Source of the DNA: Leadbetterella lacustris
Lineage (GTDB): Bacteria > Bacteroidota > Bacteroidia > Cytophagales > Spirosomataceae
Length of the DNA: 64,000 nt
NCBI GenBank assembly: GCA_965234335.1
Contig: OZ248432.1
Span: forward strand, 43,744-107,743
Reading direction: 5' to 3'
Shown: one piece after another, positions 41,301 through 50,794 of the stretch
How positions within the stretch are numbered: the first letter of the stretch is position 1
Layout of the letters: every line of letters begins with the position of its first letter
Position numbers and translations under genes: made by a program
The notes under the pieces: generated by a model
Told to the model about the DNA's origin: nothing
Databases searched by the model: none
What the model saw: only the letters and a program-made list of their open reading frames with translations

Positions 41301-42542
41301 ATGACCGTACTCAGCATAGAAAACGTATCGAAGCGGTATCAACTTAACCAGAAAGGGAATTCTACCGACGACTTTAGGGATAGCATCACTCGTTGGTCAA
41401 ACTCTTTATTCAAACCTTCAAAGAATAAGAATACCAAAGAAGACTTTTGGGCATTGAAAGATATCAATCTTGAAGTAAAACAAGGTGATAGATTGGGTTT
41501 GGTTGGTGCCAACGGTGCCGGAAAATCAACTTTACTAAAAGTTCTAAGCCAAATAACCGAGCCAACTACTGGAATAGTAAGAGTGAAAGGCAGAATGGCC
41601 AGTCTTTTAGAAGTAGGTACAGGTTTCCATCCTGAATTGACTGGTAGAGAAAATATATTCCTCAATGGTGCAATCTTGGGAATGCAGAAGTCTGAAATAT
41701 TAAGACATTTTGATGCAATTGTAGACTTTGCAGGAATAAACAAGTTTATCGACACACCTGTAAAACGCTATTCGTCAGGAATGTATGTGCGACTTGGCTT
41801 TGCTATTGCAGCTCATCTTGAGCCAGAAATATTGGTAGTAGATGAGGTATTGGCCGTAGGAGATGCTGACTTTCAGAAGAAAAGCATCGGCAAAATGCGT
41901 GACGTTTCAAATAGCGGCCGTACCCTAATTTTTGTAAGTCATAATCTCACCGCAGTTCAAGGTTTGTGCAACAAAGGGGCATATTTAAGAAATGGAGAGC
42001 TCATTAAAGCTGGAAAAATAGACGAGGTTGTAAATGAATACGTAAAGACGGTTTCGAAGTTTCAGTTAAAACAAAGGTGGGCAGATCCAAACAATGCACC
42101 TGGCAATGACCAAGTGAGAATAAAGAGCATCAGCTTGACTCCCAATCAGGAAATATTAGTAGATAACTTTGACACGCGGACACCATTAAAGATGGCGTTT
42201 GAATATTGGAATCTGATGGATAATGCAGAACTTAATGTCAGCATTTTTCTTTACAGCATGACCGGTGAGTGTGTTTTCAATATCGGAGATGATGCCAAAA
42301 CATATCAAAAAGGAATTGTTAGAGCGGAATGTAATATACCGGGTGATTTCTTAAACGATGGTTCATACTACATATCTATAATGATTGTAAAAGATAGATT
42401 GGCACCAGTCTTTTTCTTCGAAGACGCACTGGCATTCGATGTTTTAGATTACCGAGAAGGAACAGATTGGTACGGTAAATGGCCTGGAGCAGTTCGTCCG
42501 AAATTGATTACAGTTAATTCCGTTCAAAAAGAATTGCTTTAA
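41301..42542 (+). CDS. wzt: ABC polysaccharide export ATPase with C-terminal carbohydrate-binding domain (Wzt-like)
   Basis: A 413-residue ATPase: Walker A GANGAGKST (69-77), a signature YSSGMYVRLGFAIA, Walker B ILVVDEVLAVGD and the H-loop in FVSHN. A C-terminal domain (about 265-400) resembles Wzt_C, the beta-sandwich that in E. coli O8/O9 recognises the modified non-reducing end of the O-antigen. Its presence implies that chain termination is read before export. It pairs with the permease just upstream. Confidence 0.92.
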   Translation: MTVLSIENVSKRYQLNQKGNSTDDFRDSITRWSNSLFKPSKNKNTKEDFWALKDINLEVKQGDRLGLVGANGAGKSTLLKVLSQITEPTTGIVRVKGRMASLLEVGTGFHPELTGRENIFLNGAILGMQKSEILRHFDAIVDFAGINKFIDTPVKRYSSGMYVRLGFAIAAHLEPEILVVDEVLAVGDADFQKKSIGKMRDVSNSGRTLIFVSHNLTAVQGLCNKGAYLRNGELIKAGKIDEVVNEYVKTVSKFQLKQRWADPNNAPGNDQVRIKSISLTPNQEILVDNFDTRTPLKMAFEYWNLMDNAELNVSIFLYSMTGECVFNIGDDAKTYQKGIVRAECNIPGDFLNDGSYYISIMIVKDRLAPVFFFEDALAFDVLDYREGTDWYGKWPGAVRPKLITVNSVQKELL

Positions 42543-42595
42543 ATCATATTTTAAGTTTAAATTTGAAGTTAGTATTGCAAAAAAATAAAATAATT

Positions 42596-43678
42596 TTGGA
42601 AAAAATTAACGTAACAAAATCATTTTTACCCCCAAAGGAAGAGTACCAGTCCTACCTCACCCGAATATGGGATACTAGTTGGTTGACCAACAATGGGCCT
42701 TTGGTAGTCGAACTCGAAGAAAAGTTAAAGAAATATCTCAATACCCCTTACTTTTCATTTCTAGGAAATGGAACAATTGCACTTCAAATAGCATTAAAGG
42801 CCTTAGACTTGAAAGGTGAAATTATCACTACGCCTTTTTCTTATTGTGCTACCACTACTTCTATCATTTGGGAAAATTTGGAGCCTGTTTTTGTTGATAT
42901 CAATGCGGATGATTTAAATATCAACGCCAATCTTATAGAAGCTGCGATTACAGAAAAAACTACGGCCATTATGGCCACTCATGTTTACGGCAATCCTTGT
43001 GATGTAGAGAAAATAGAAATCATCGCTAAAAAACATAATCTGAAAGTAATTTACGATGCAGCCCATGCTTTTGGTGTAAAATACCAAGGCAAATCTTTGC
43101 TTGATTTTGGAGATATATCAACTTGTAGTTTTCATTCTACAAAAGTTTTTCATACCGTGGAGGGCGGCTCAATCATTTGTCATAATCCAGAACTCTACGA
43201 AAAAATAAAACTTTTGAGAAGTTTTGGGCATATACTAGACAACTATTATGTGGCAGGTATCAATGGAAAGAACTCTGAGTTTCATGCCGCCATGGGACTT
43301 TGTAACCTGAATCACCTGGACTATATAATTCAAGGCAGGAAAGATATTTTTCGAATTTATGACGGTCTATTAGACTGGAATCACCTTCAAAAGCCAACAG
43401 AAAAAACCGAAAATTTAGACTATAATTTTGCATATTATCCGGTAGTTTTCGAAAGTGACACCGTAACTATCAATGTCATCCAAGCTTTAAATAAAGAAAA
43501 TATTTTCCCAAGAAGATATTTTTATCCATCTCTTAATCAGCTAACTTATCTTAACAGCTACCAAAGTTGTCCAGTGAGCGAGGATATTTCTAGCCGAGTA
43601 CTCTCACTCCCGCTCTATCCTGATTTAGACCATTTTGTTGTAGAGAAAATTTCTGCAATAATTAATTCAAATATTTGA
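42596..43678 (+). CDS. DegT/DnrJ/EryC1-family sugar aminotransferase, VioA/FdtB-like
   Basis: A PLP enzyme of about 360 residues. The PLP lysine is in SFHSTKVFHTVEGG (residue about 183), and the preceding YDAAHAFGV holds the PLP-pyridine Asp. The THVYGNPCDV and STKVFHTVEGG signatures resemble VioA/FdtB-type enzymes that aminate dTDP-4-keto-6-deoxyhexoses at C4. No ATG is near. TTG codons at 42563 and 42596 are candidates, and I chose 42596 because family members begin INVTKSFLPP. It lies between the ABC exporter and a glycosyltransferase. The substrate is inferred. Confidence 0.85.
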   Translation: MEKINVTKSFLPPKEEYQSYLTRIWDTSWLTNNGPLVVELEEKLKKYLNTPYFSFLGNGTIALQIALKALDLKGEIITTPFSYCATTTSIIWENLEPVFVDINADDLNINANLIEAAITEKTTAIMATHVYGNPCDVEKIEIIAKKHNLKVIYDAAHAFGVKYQGKSLLDFGDISTCSFHSTKVFHTVEGGSIICHNPELYEKIKLLRSFGHILDNYYVAGINGKNSEFHAAMGLCNLNHLDYIIQGRKDIFRIYDGLLDWNHLQKPTEKTENLDYNFAYYPVVFESDTVTINVIQALNKENIFPRRYFYPSLNQLTYLNSYQSCPVSEDISSRVLSLPLYPDLDHFVVEKISAIINSNI

Positions 43679-44808
43679 TATTGAATAAATTAAAGAAAAT
43701 ACTTTTCGTCAGTCACGATGCCAATAGGGCTGGTGCTCAACTTTTTTTGTTGAGTATTATGAAATACTTTAAGGCTAGCGGTACAGAAGTAATTCTTTTG
43801 GTAATCAATGATTGGGGAAATCTTAAATCTGAACTTGAGTCTCAATTTGAAGTTCATTATGTAAATCAAACTACTAAGCCAAAGAAAAATTCATTATTTG
43901 GTGGTAAAAAAACTGCTTTCGAAATAATTCAAAATAGGCATCAAATAGATTTGATTTACCTTAACACCATTGCAAGTGTTGAGCTCTTGCCTAAACTCAA
44001 TTCTTTGTTTTCCGCACCAATAATCAGTCATATTCACGAGTTACAATACTCCATAGCACAGTATGGTTCTAAAAATTCAATGGAGTTACTATTCGATTTT
44101 TCCACAAGAATTATTGCGTGTTCTCAGGCTGTCGCGGATAATCTTTTTCTCTATAAATCCACTAATCGGCTGCGAGTTGTACATTCATTTGTAGAAAATG
44201 TCGAGATTCTGGAAATTTGCAAGAAATCTGATAAAGCTGCTTTTAGAGCAAAATATGGTCTCAGCAATGAGAAAATCTGGGTTTGTGCATGTGGGAATGC
44301 TGATTGGAGAAAAGCTCCGGATATTTTCCTGCAAATAGCTGCTTCAACCCTTAAAAAGAGTGACAAATTTGGCTTTTTGTGGATTGGTATTCCAAATGAA
44401 GGAGAGCAGATTGCACAACTCAAATATGATGCAAATAAGTTTGGTATCTCCGATTCTATAAAATGGATAAGCCCGACAAAGGAAGCCGTGGAGATAATCA
44501 ACGCCAGCGATGTGTTTTTGGTAAGCTCACGTGAAGATCCTTTTCCATTGGTTGTTTTGGAGGCTGCCCTTTCCGAAAAGCCTATTTTGGGTTTTAAGAA
44601 TACTGGTGGTGCTGATGAATTTATCGATGAGACTTGTGGCTCTAAAGTTGATTATCTCGATGTAGCACAAATGTCGAGCGAAATATTAAAGCTCGATAGT
44701 GAAAAAATTACCCGGTTAGGGCTGAATGCGAAAAACAAAGTCCTGAGTAACTATGGTTTCAATATTTCGATAAAAAAAATTGAAGGGATTTTAAATGAAA
44801 TTATTTAA
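43675..44808 (+). CDS. Glycosyltransferase family 4 protein
   Basis: A 377-residue GT-B fold enzyme. The N-terminal domain has FVSHDANRAGAQLFLLSIM, and the C-terminal nucleotide-sugar site has SSREDPFPLVVLEAALSEKPILGF (about 284-307) with its E-x7-E-like acidic pair. It should add one sugar to a lipid-linked intermediate on the cytosolic face. The start is TTG at 43675, overlapping the previous stop as TTGA; a TTG at 43681 is an alternative. Donor and acceptor are unknown. Confidence 0.88.
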   Translation: MILNKLKKILFVSHDANRAGAQLFLLSIMKYFKASGTEVILLVINDWGNLKSELESQFEVHYVNQTTKPKKNSLFGGKKTAFEIIQNRHQIDLIYLNTIASVELLPKLNSLFSAPIISHIHELQYSIAQYGSKNSMELLFDFSTRIIACSQAVADNLFLYKSTNRLRVVHSFVENVEILEICKKSDKAAFRAKYGLSNEKIWVCACGNADWRKAPDIFLQIAASTLKKSDKFGFLWIGIPNEGEQIAQLKYDANKFGISDSIKWISPTKEAVEIINASDVFLVSSREDPFPLVVLEAALSEKPILGFKNTGGADEFIDETCGSKVDYLDVAQMSSEILKLDSEKITRLGLNAKNKVLSNYGFNISIKKIEGILNEII

Positions 44809-44838
44809 GAATGTTAACTTTCTGAAATAACATTTTTG

Positions 44839-44871
44839 TTAGCTTATCAGTAATAATCTTTGATTAGCTAA
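44839..44871. promoter_or_regulatory. Inverted repeat upstream of the M23 peptidase gene
   Basis: TTAGCTTATCA (44839-44849) and TGATTAGCTAA (44861-44871) are 11-bp arms with one mismatch around an 11-nt centre. The centre and right arm overlap a near-consensus -7 element (AATCTTTG, 44855-44862). It could be an operator or a weak terminator for the glycosyltransferase gene. Confidence 0.35.
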
Positions 44872-44894
44872 GTTGTATATATAAACTAAATGAA

Positions 44895-46112
44895 ATGAAA
44901 TTATTTATAAATATCACTCTTCTATCAGTCCTAGTTAGTTTTTTAGCTTTTTCTCAAGAAAAAGGCAAACTTAATGCTCCGAAAATTCCAAAAAACAATA
45001 AAACTAGCACGACAAATACAAAGAATTCCAATCAGAAATCCAGCGATGAGTTTGATTTTAAATTTGAGGATGAACCCAAATTAAGGTTTTCAAATCAGTA
45101 CGAAAATAACACTACAAATAAAGTATCAAATACCGAAACCGGCACTCAAAAAAGCCTAGAAGGTATAAAAATAGAGCCCTTAAGAGAATTGAATCAGATA
45201 GTGCATGAGGATACTTCAAGCATTGACGAAGGCGAACTGCTTGTAGTTGAAATTGAAGAGGATGCTCAATTTCAGGGAGCCGAAAATATGGTGGAAATAG
45301 CTTCATACTACTCCGTTTGGGATACCAAAAGCCTAAATCCGTATGGTTTAAACCCAAAAGAATTTGAAGAGATAGTACCTATAACACTATATAACGTAAA
45401 TGAAGGTAGAAATTGGTCACCAGTTTTGGACAAAAGTTTGGTTACGTCCCATTTTGGCTGGAGAAATCGCAGATGGCACAAAGGTACTGACCTTGACCTT
45501 GAAACTGGAGATAAAATTTATGCCCCATTTGATGGAGTTGTTAGGGTTTCAGGCGTTCACTCTGGATATGGTAGAACCGTCATTTTAAGACACTACAATG
45601 GGATCGAGACCCTTTATGGTCACTTGTCAAAGTTTAATTATGAACCTGGTACATTTATAAAAGCGGGAGAAGAAATAGGCCGAGGTGGAAACTCTGGGCG
45701 GAGTTCTGGTTCTCATCTTCACTATGAAACAAGGTTTGAAGGGAATCAGTTTGACCCTGAAAATATTTATAATTTCAAAAATAATCCGATGGTAATCCGT
45801 AGCTCGGAGTTTGTAATATCTCCTAAGGTTTTTGATTATTTAAGGGGTGGTTCTTCTCGTCCTAGCAGCATAATTACCGAGCCCAGCTCCGTGCAAAGCA
45901 GTGGTGTTGTAGAGGATATAGAAGAAGAAATAGATGATGAGGAGGAAGTGCCAGTGAAGGTTGAAAAGAAAATTTGGTACACTGTTAGAAATGGCGATAA
46001 CCTGACTGAGATATCTAAGAAGTTTCACTCGTCAGTAGGTGAAATTTGTAGGTTGAATAAAATAAGTGCCTACAAAAAGCTTTATGTTGGCCTAAAACTT
46101 AGAGTAAAATAA
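44895..46112 (+). CDS. M23 family metallopeptidase with C-terminal LysM
   Basis: A 405-residue periplasmic protein: signal peptide (about 1-20), a Lys/Asn/Thr-rich linker (to about 75), then a LytM/M23 domain (about 180-300). The zinc ligands are visible as H-x3-D in HKGTDLD and in the HLHYE motif. An acidic linker precedes a LysM domain at the end (about 358-405, WYTVRNGDNLTEISKKF). It should cut peptidoglycan cross-bridges or activate amidases. Its stop overlaps the bshB1 ATG. Both appear to be housekeeping genes within the glycan locus. Confidence 0.92.
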   Translation: MKLFINITLLSVLVSFLAFSQEKGKLNAPKIPKNNKTSTTNTKNSNQKSSDEFDFKFEDEPKLRFSNQYENNTTNKVSNTETGTQKSLEGIKIEPLRELNQIVHEDTSSIDEGELLVVEIEEDAQFQGAENMVEIASYYSVWDTKSLNPYGLNPKEFEEIVPITLYNVNEGRNWSPVLDKSLVTSHFGWRNRRWHKGTDLDLETGDKIYAPFDGVVRVSGVHSGYGRTVILRHYNGIETLYGHLSKFNYEPGTFIKAGEEIGRGGNSGRSSGSHLHYETRFEGNQFDPENIYNFKNNPMVIRSSEFVISPKVFDYLRGGSSRPSSIITEPSSVQSSGVVEDIEEEIDDEEEVPVKVEKKIWYTVRNGDNLTEISKKFHSSVGEICRLNKISAYKKLYVGLKLRVK

Positions 46113-46831
46113 TGAAAGTTGATATATTAGTTCTTGCTGTTCATCCCGACGATGCCGAGCTAAGTTGCTCAGGCACAATACTTAAACAAATATCTTTAGG
46201 CAAAAAAGTAGCCATTGTAGATTTTACCAAAGGTGAATTAGGGACAAGAGGTACCGCAGAAATCAGACTCAGTGAATCTGAAGATTCTAAAAAGATTCTT
46301 GGACTATGTGCTAGAGAAAATCTAGGTTTAAGAGACGGATTCTTTAAAAATGATGAAGCACATCAGCTCGAACTAATAAAAGCCATAAGAAAATACCAAC
46401 CTGAAATAGTAATAGCTAATGCCATAGAAGATAGACATCCGGACCACGGAAGGGCGGCACAACTTGCTGTAGATGCATGTTTTTACAGTGGCTTAAGGAT
46501 GGTAAAAACTATTGGTGATGATGGCGAAGACCAAGCCGCTTGGCGACCAAAAAACCTATTTCATTACATTCAAGATAGATACATTGAGCCTGATTTTGTG
46601 GTAGATATTACCGCTCATTGGGAAACTAAAGTCGCTTCTATTAAGGCATTTAGAAGTCAATTTTTTGACCCAAACTCTTCGGAACCTGCTAGTTATATAT
46701 CCTCATTAGAATTCATAGAGTTTATTGAAGCTCGTTCTAGAGAAATGGGGCACAAAATCGGTGTAAAATACGGGGAAGGTTTCACGAAAACCAAGACTAT
46801 AGCGGTTAATGACCTATTTGATATACTTTGA
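46112..46831 (+). CDS. bshB1: Bacillithiol biosynthesis deacetylase BshB1
   Basis: This enzyme deacetylates GlcNAc-malate to GlcN-malate in bacillithiol synthesis. The 239-residue LmbE/PIG-L fold has the zinc-site motif AVHPDDAELSCSG (10-22) and the second motif EDRHPDHGRAAQLA (about 108-121), plus the BshB1-typical REMGHKIGVKYGEGF near the end. It indicates that the cell makes bacillithiol as its low-molecular-weight thiol. The bshA and bshC genes are not in the window. It overlaps the M23 stop by one base and the convergent glycosyltransferase by 18 bp. Confidence 0.94.
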   Translation: MKVDILVLAVHPDDAELSCSGTILKQISLGKKVAIVDFTKGELGTRGTAEIRLSESEDSKKILGLCARENLGLRDGFFKNDEAHQLELIKAIRKYQPEIVIANAIEDRHPDHGRAAQLAVDACFYSGLRMVKTIGDDGEDQAAWRPKNLFHYIQDRYIEPDFVVDITAHWETKVASIKAFRSQFFDPNSSEPASYISSLEFIEFIEARSREMGHKIGVKYGEGFTKTKTIAVNDLFDIL

Positions 46832-47575
46832 AATTCTAAAAATTGCAAAAACATCAGCTCTTAAGATAATTCTAAAATGATTCCAAAGATTAGGAAAGAA
46901 ACCAAAATGTGTTCTTAACACCCCATATCTATCTTTCCAAGATTTAAAAAGTTGTTGGTGCGAAGTTCCACCTTCTAAATATTTGGCTAAAATACCAGGG
47001 TACGGCATACTGCTTTTTGAGGCTTTCAAGCATTTTATTTCCCAATCAATGTCTGCACTTAAGTTATTTTCAATGTAAGGTGGTGCGATATATTTCTTAG
47101 CTATAAAGGACTGATGACATATTATCATTCCCATTTTGTAGGCGTTCCAGGTGAGATTTTGAGTAATTTTGTGCGGGGTAATATCTGTTCTAAGGCCAAT
47201 CATTTTACCAGAATCACTCACCATTAGGGTGTCAGAGTAGATAACATCAGGATTTTTCAAAATTAGCCTTTTTAGCTTTTCAATGGCATCTAATTCCGCA
47301 ATTTCATCTCCTGCATTCATAAACCAAACATAATCACATGTTGCTCTTTCCAATCCTTTATTCATAGCATCGTAAAGGCCCTTATCTTTTTCAGAAACTA
47401 TAACGGAGAACAAATCCTTGTTGGCTTCAACAATTGCCATAGTACGATCTTTGGAGCCACCATCAATCAAAATATATTCAAAATCGGAACTTGTCTGTCC
47501 ACGAATACTTTGCAGCGTGCGTTCAAGAAAATCTTGAGCATTATAAGTAATCGTAATTATGGAGATGAAAGGCAT
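46814..47575 (-). CDS. Glycosyltransferase family 2 protein
   Basis: A 253-residue GT-A enzyme. ISIITITYNAQDFLERTLQS at the N-terminus, ILIDGGSKDRT (about 35-45), KDKGLYDAMNKG and the DxD-like stretch around YVWFMNAGDE are typical of WcaA-like transferases. It is one of few genes on the minus strand in the polysaccharide locus and overlaps bshB1 tail to tail. Donor and acceptor are unknown. Confidence 0.9.
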   Translation of the reverse strand: MPFISIITITYNAQDFLERTLQSIRGQTSSDFEYILIDGGSKDRTMAIVEANKDLFSVIVSEKDKGLYDAMNKGLERATCDYVWFMNAGDEIAELDAIEKLKRLILKNPDVIYSDTLMVSDSGKMIGLRTDITPHKITQNLTWNAYKMGMIICHQSFIAKKYIAPPYIENNLSADIDWEIKCLKASKSSMPYPGILAKYLEGGTSHQQLFKSWKDRYGVLRTHFGFFPNLWNHFRIILRADVFAIFRISKYIK

Positions 47576-47689
47576 AAATTGCTATTAGTAAATTACTTCA
47601 AAATTGGTTAATTTTACGCTTATTTCAAATAGAATCAAATCCTTTATTATTTCAAAAAACAATTCCGAAATAGTAAAATCAAGCAAAAA

Positions 47690-48826
47690 ATGGATCAGAA
47701 GAGGTTATTGTTTTATACAAAAATGAATTTTGGAAATGTTGCTAATTCGGGCATAAAAAACAAAGTTTTTGCACAAGCTAAAGCGTTTGACAACTTAGGA
47801 TTGGCCACAGATGTTCTTTATTTTGAAAATAAAACCATTAAAATTGAAGGTAAAAACCAGAACATACAAAGGTTTTGCCAATCTAAAATTAACTTTCTTA
47901 AATTTCTGTATTTTAGCTATTTAACTGAAATTGATATCAAAAAATATGATTTTATTTACATCAGACATTTCCTGACAAACCCGCTTTTTTTGTGGATGCT
48001 GAAAAGTATAAAAAAACAAAACCCTGACATCAAGATTTACATGGAGTTGCCCACCTATCCATATAAATACCAAAACAATAAACTAAGTTTTAGTTTAAGA
48101 ATTCAACAAAAAATAGACGAATTATGTACTGTTTTTTTCAAAAAGTATATCAATCAAATTGTCACTATTTCACTACATGATAGCATTTTTGGTATTCCGA
48201 CCATCAAAACTGACAATGGCATCGATGTTGAAAAATTTGGCCCAATTAAGCCACAGCATACCGGAGACTGCACCATAAATTTACTAGGACTCGCAAACGT
48301 GCAGAGCTGGCATGGCTTCGACCGGCTAATAGCTGGCATAACAAATTATGTTAAAGCTAATCCCTCGAAAAAAGTCATTCTGCACGTAGTGGGTAATGGA
48401 GACGTTTTAGAAGATTTAAAAAAACAAACCGTAGGGAATGAAGTGTCAGAATATGTACAGTTTCATGGTTTTTTAAGCGGCAACGAACTTATAGAAATGT
48501 TTGCCAAATGTCAGCTGGGGGTAGGTGTTTTGGGCTTGCATAGGGTAAATCTGAGCCATGCATCAGCCTTGAAAGCCCGGGAATTTGCCTCTAGGGGCTT
48601 ACCATTCATGGCTTCGCACGACGACTTTGGTTTTCCTAACAACTACCCTTTTATTTTAAAACTCCCTGCATCTGAAGAGGCAATTGACATAAATTTGGTT
48701 GTGGATTTCGTGGGCAAACTCAAGGAATTTTCAAATTACCACCTCAAAATGAATAGTTATGCTGCTGAGAACTTTACATGGGAGTCAAAATTAAAATCGG
48801 TTAGAGATAAATATTTAGAGAATTGA
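47690..48826 (+). CDS. Glycosyltransferase family 4-like protein
   Basis: A 378-residue GT-B protein. The N-terminal half is divergent, with a YIRHFLTNPLFLWML stretch. The C-terminal half has LLGLANVQSWHGFDRLI, HVVGNGDVLEDLKK and the EFASRGLPFMAS loop of GT4 enzymes. The usual EPFG acceptor motif is weak, so the donor class is uncertain. Its stop overlaps the next start codon (TTGA), tying it to the DUF5672 gene. Confidence 0.82.
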   Translation: MDQKRLLFYTKMNFGNVANSGIKNKVFAQAKAFDNLGLATDVLYFENKTIKIEGKNQNIQRFCQSKINFLKFLYFSYLTEIDIKKYDFIYIRHFLTNPLFLWMLKSIKKQNPDIKIYMELPTYPYKYQNNKLSFSLRIQQKIDELCTVFFKKYINQIVTISLHDSIFGIPTIKTDNGIDVEKFGPIKPQHTGDCTINLLGLANVQSWHGFDRLIAGITNYVKANPSKKVILHVVGNGDVLEDLKKQTVGNEVSEYVQFHGFLSGNELIEMFAKCQLGVGVLGLHRVNLSHASALKAREFASRGLPFMASHDDFGFPNNYPFILKLPASEEAIDINLVVDFVGKLKEFSNYHLKMNSYAAENFTWESKLKSVRDKYLEN

Positions 48827-49533
48827 AAAAAGTAGCCGTCGTTATACCGATATACAAAGAAATTCTATCTGATAGTGAGGAGAAATCTTTGATTCAAGTA
48901 AAAAAAATACTTGGGGGCTATAATTTTATATTCTTTGGTCCGAATAATTTAAAGCTTGATAATTATAAAAAAATCCTACCTGATTTTGAATGGTTGGGCT
49001 TTGAAAACAATTATTTTAACTCCGTAGATGGATATAGTGCACTTATGCTCTCTCCCACTTTCTATAAAAAATTCTTTAGTTACGAATATATATTGATCTA
49101 TCAATTAGATGCTTGGGTATTTAAAAACGATCTTGAGACATGGTGTAATAAAGGTTACGATTACATCGGAGCACCGTGGATATCAAAGCCACCTTTGACG
49201 AAAGGCAAACCAAAATTTGATCTTAGCCCTTATTTTGTAAACCGAGTTGGCAATGGTGGATTTTCATTAAGAAAAGTAAAAAGTCATTACAGAAATTGCC
49301 TAATATTTAGGCCTTTGTTAAAGAAATTTGTAAAAAATGAAGATATGTTTTGGGGATTATTATTGTATTTCCTTAATCCATTTTTTAGAAGACCAAAGGC
49401 TAAAGAAGCATTACATTTCGCATTTGAAATGGAACCTAGGAAAGCCTATAAAATGACTAATCACAAACTCCCTTTCGGAGTTCATGCTTGGGAAAAATAC
49501 GACGCAGAATTTTGGAAAGAATGGATAAAATGA
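48823..49533 (+). CDS. DUF5672 family protein, probable glycosyltransferase
   Basis: A 236-residue protein starting at a TTG that overlaps the previous stop (TTGA). VAVVIPIYKE opens a GT-A-like Rossmann strand. YILIYQLDAWVF (about 89-100, with a QLDAW acidic motif in place of DxD), GYDYIGAPW and GNGGFSLRK (about 146-154) identify DUF5672, known from many polysaccharide clusters. The biochemical role is not established; transfer of a sugar or non-sugar decoration is plausible. Confidence 0.85.
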   Translation: MKKVAVVIPIYKEILSDSEEKSLIQVKKILGGYNFIFFGPNNLKLDNYKKILPDFEWLGFENNYFNSVDGYSALMLSPTFYKKFFSYEYILIYQLDAWVFKNDLETWCNKGYDYIGAPWISKPPLTKGKPKFDLSPYFVNRVGNGGFSLRKVKSHYRNCLIFRPLLKKFVKNEDMFWGLLLYFLNPFFRRPKAKEALHFAFEMEPRKAYKMTNHKLPFGVHAWEKYDAEFWKEWIK

Positions 49534-49599
49534 ACGGGCAAAGTTCTCTGTGAATAATTTAATTCTTTAAAAGCCTAAAAAATGGTTTATCAAATTTTA

Positions 49600-49607
49600 T
49601 ACTTTTG
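49600..49607 (+). promoter_or_regulatory. Putative -7 element of the wbpE-wbpD-wbpB run
   Basis: TACTTTTG matches TAnnTTTG, 50 bp before the ATG at 49658. No -33 element is clear. It falls in the only sizeable gap in this part of the locus. Confidence 0.45.
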
Positions 49608-49657
49608 CATGAAAGCTAGAGTAACGAATCTCTAAAAATTTAACACTTAAACAAAAA

Positions 49658-50794
49658 ATGGACTACAATATCCAAATGGTAGATTTAAAGCAGCAATATC
49701 TTAGACTAAAAGAAGATATCGACCATGCTATTTTTGATACCATTCAAAAGAGTCAATTTATTAAGGGACATAATTTCAATAATTTCCAAAGCGAATTGGC
49801 CGAATATCTCAGGGTTGCCAAATTAATTGCCTGTGGCAACGGTACTGATGCGTTGCAGATAGCCATGATGTCCCTTGATTTGAAACCGGGTGATGAGGTT
49901 ATCGTACCCGCTTTTACCTATGTGGCCACAGCAGAGGTAATAGGCTTACTAGGTCTGAAACCGGTGATGGTGGACGTGGATTCAAGAACTTTCAATATTA
50001 CAGCCGACATAATTGAAGAGGCGATAACTGAAAAAACAAAGCTTATCGTTCCAGTACACCTTTTTGGACAATGTACTGATATGGAACCCATTATGAAGTT
50101 GACTTATGACTACAACCTAAAAGTCATTGAGGATACCGCTCAGGCTATCGGTGCTGAATATAGATTCAGCAATGGAGAAACCAGAAAAGCAGGTTGTATT
50201 GGAGATATTGGAACTACCTCATTTTTCCCATCCAAAAATTTGGGATGTTATGGCGACGGTGGTGCAGTTTTTTCAAATAATATAGAATTGGCAGAAAAAA
50301 TGAGGATGGTAGCCAATCATGGCCAATCTGTACAATATGTTCATGATATCATAGGTATAAATTCAAGATTAGATGAAATTCAAGCTGCTATTTTAAGGGT
50401 TAAACTCCGGCAATTAGATAATTTTGCTCAAAGGCGAAATTTAGTGGCTAATCATTATGACGATGAATTGGGGCATATCGCCTATTTAGAGATTCCTTTC
50501 AGACAAGCCAATTCTACGCACGTTTTTCATCAATACACCATAAAAGTAAAAGACAATTTAAGAAATGACTTGAAAGATTTCCTCAAATCCAAGTCCATAC
50601 CATCTATGATATATTACCCGAGGCCATTACACAAACAAAAGGCATTTGAAAACTTAGGGAAAATTGTTGGTAATCTGGCAGTTTCAGACCAACTTTGTTC
50701 TGAGGTTTTGTCATTACCAATACATACCGAAATGAGTATCGACCAATTAAATTATATTACAGAAAACATTAAGTCGTTTTTTAGTGGAAAATAA
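49658..50794 (+). CDS. wbpE: Sugar-nucleotide aminotransferase, WbpE-like
   Basis: A 378-residue PLP enzyme of the DegT family. The PLP lysine is Lys193 in FFPSKNLGCYGDGG and the pyridine-binding Asp is in VIEDTAQAIGAEY. Sequence and neighbours match WbpE, which aminates C3 of UDP-3-keto-GlcNAcA to give UDP-GlcNAc(3NH2)A. The acetyltransferase and dehydrogenase of the same pathway follow directly (WbpD- and WbpB-like, the latter overlapping by ATGA). It shares an 11-bp overlap with the next gene. Confidence 0.9.
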   Translation: MDYNIQMVDLKQQYLRLKEDIDHAIFDTIQKSQFIKGHNFNNFQSELAEYLRVAKLIACGNGTDALQIAMMSLDLKPGDEVIVPAFTYVATAEVIGLLGLKPVMVDVDSRTFNITADIIEEAITEKTKLIVPVHLFGQCTDMEPIMKLTYDYNLKVIEDTAQAIGAEYRFSNGETRKAGCIGDIGTTSFFPSKNLGCYGDGGAVFSNNIELAEKMRMVANHGQSVQYVHDIIGINSRLDEIQAAILRVKLRQLDNFAQRRNLVANHYDDELGHIAYLEIPFRQANSTHVFHQYTIKVKDNLRNDLKDFLKSKSIPSMIYYPRPLHKQKAFENLGKIVGNLAVSDQLCSEVLSLPIHTEMSIDQLNYITENIKSFFSGK

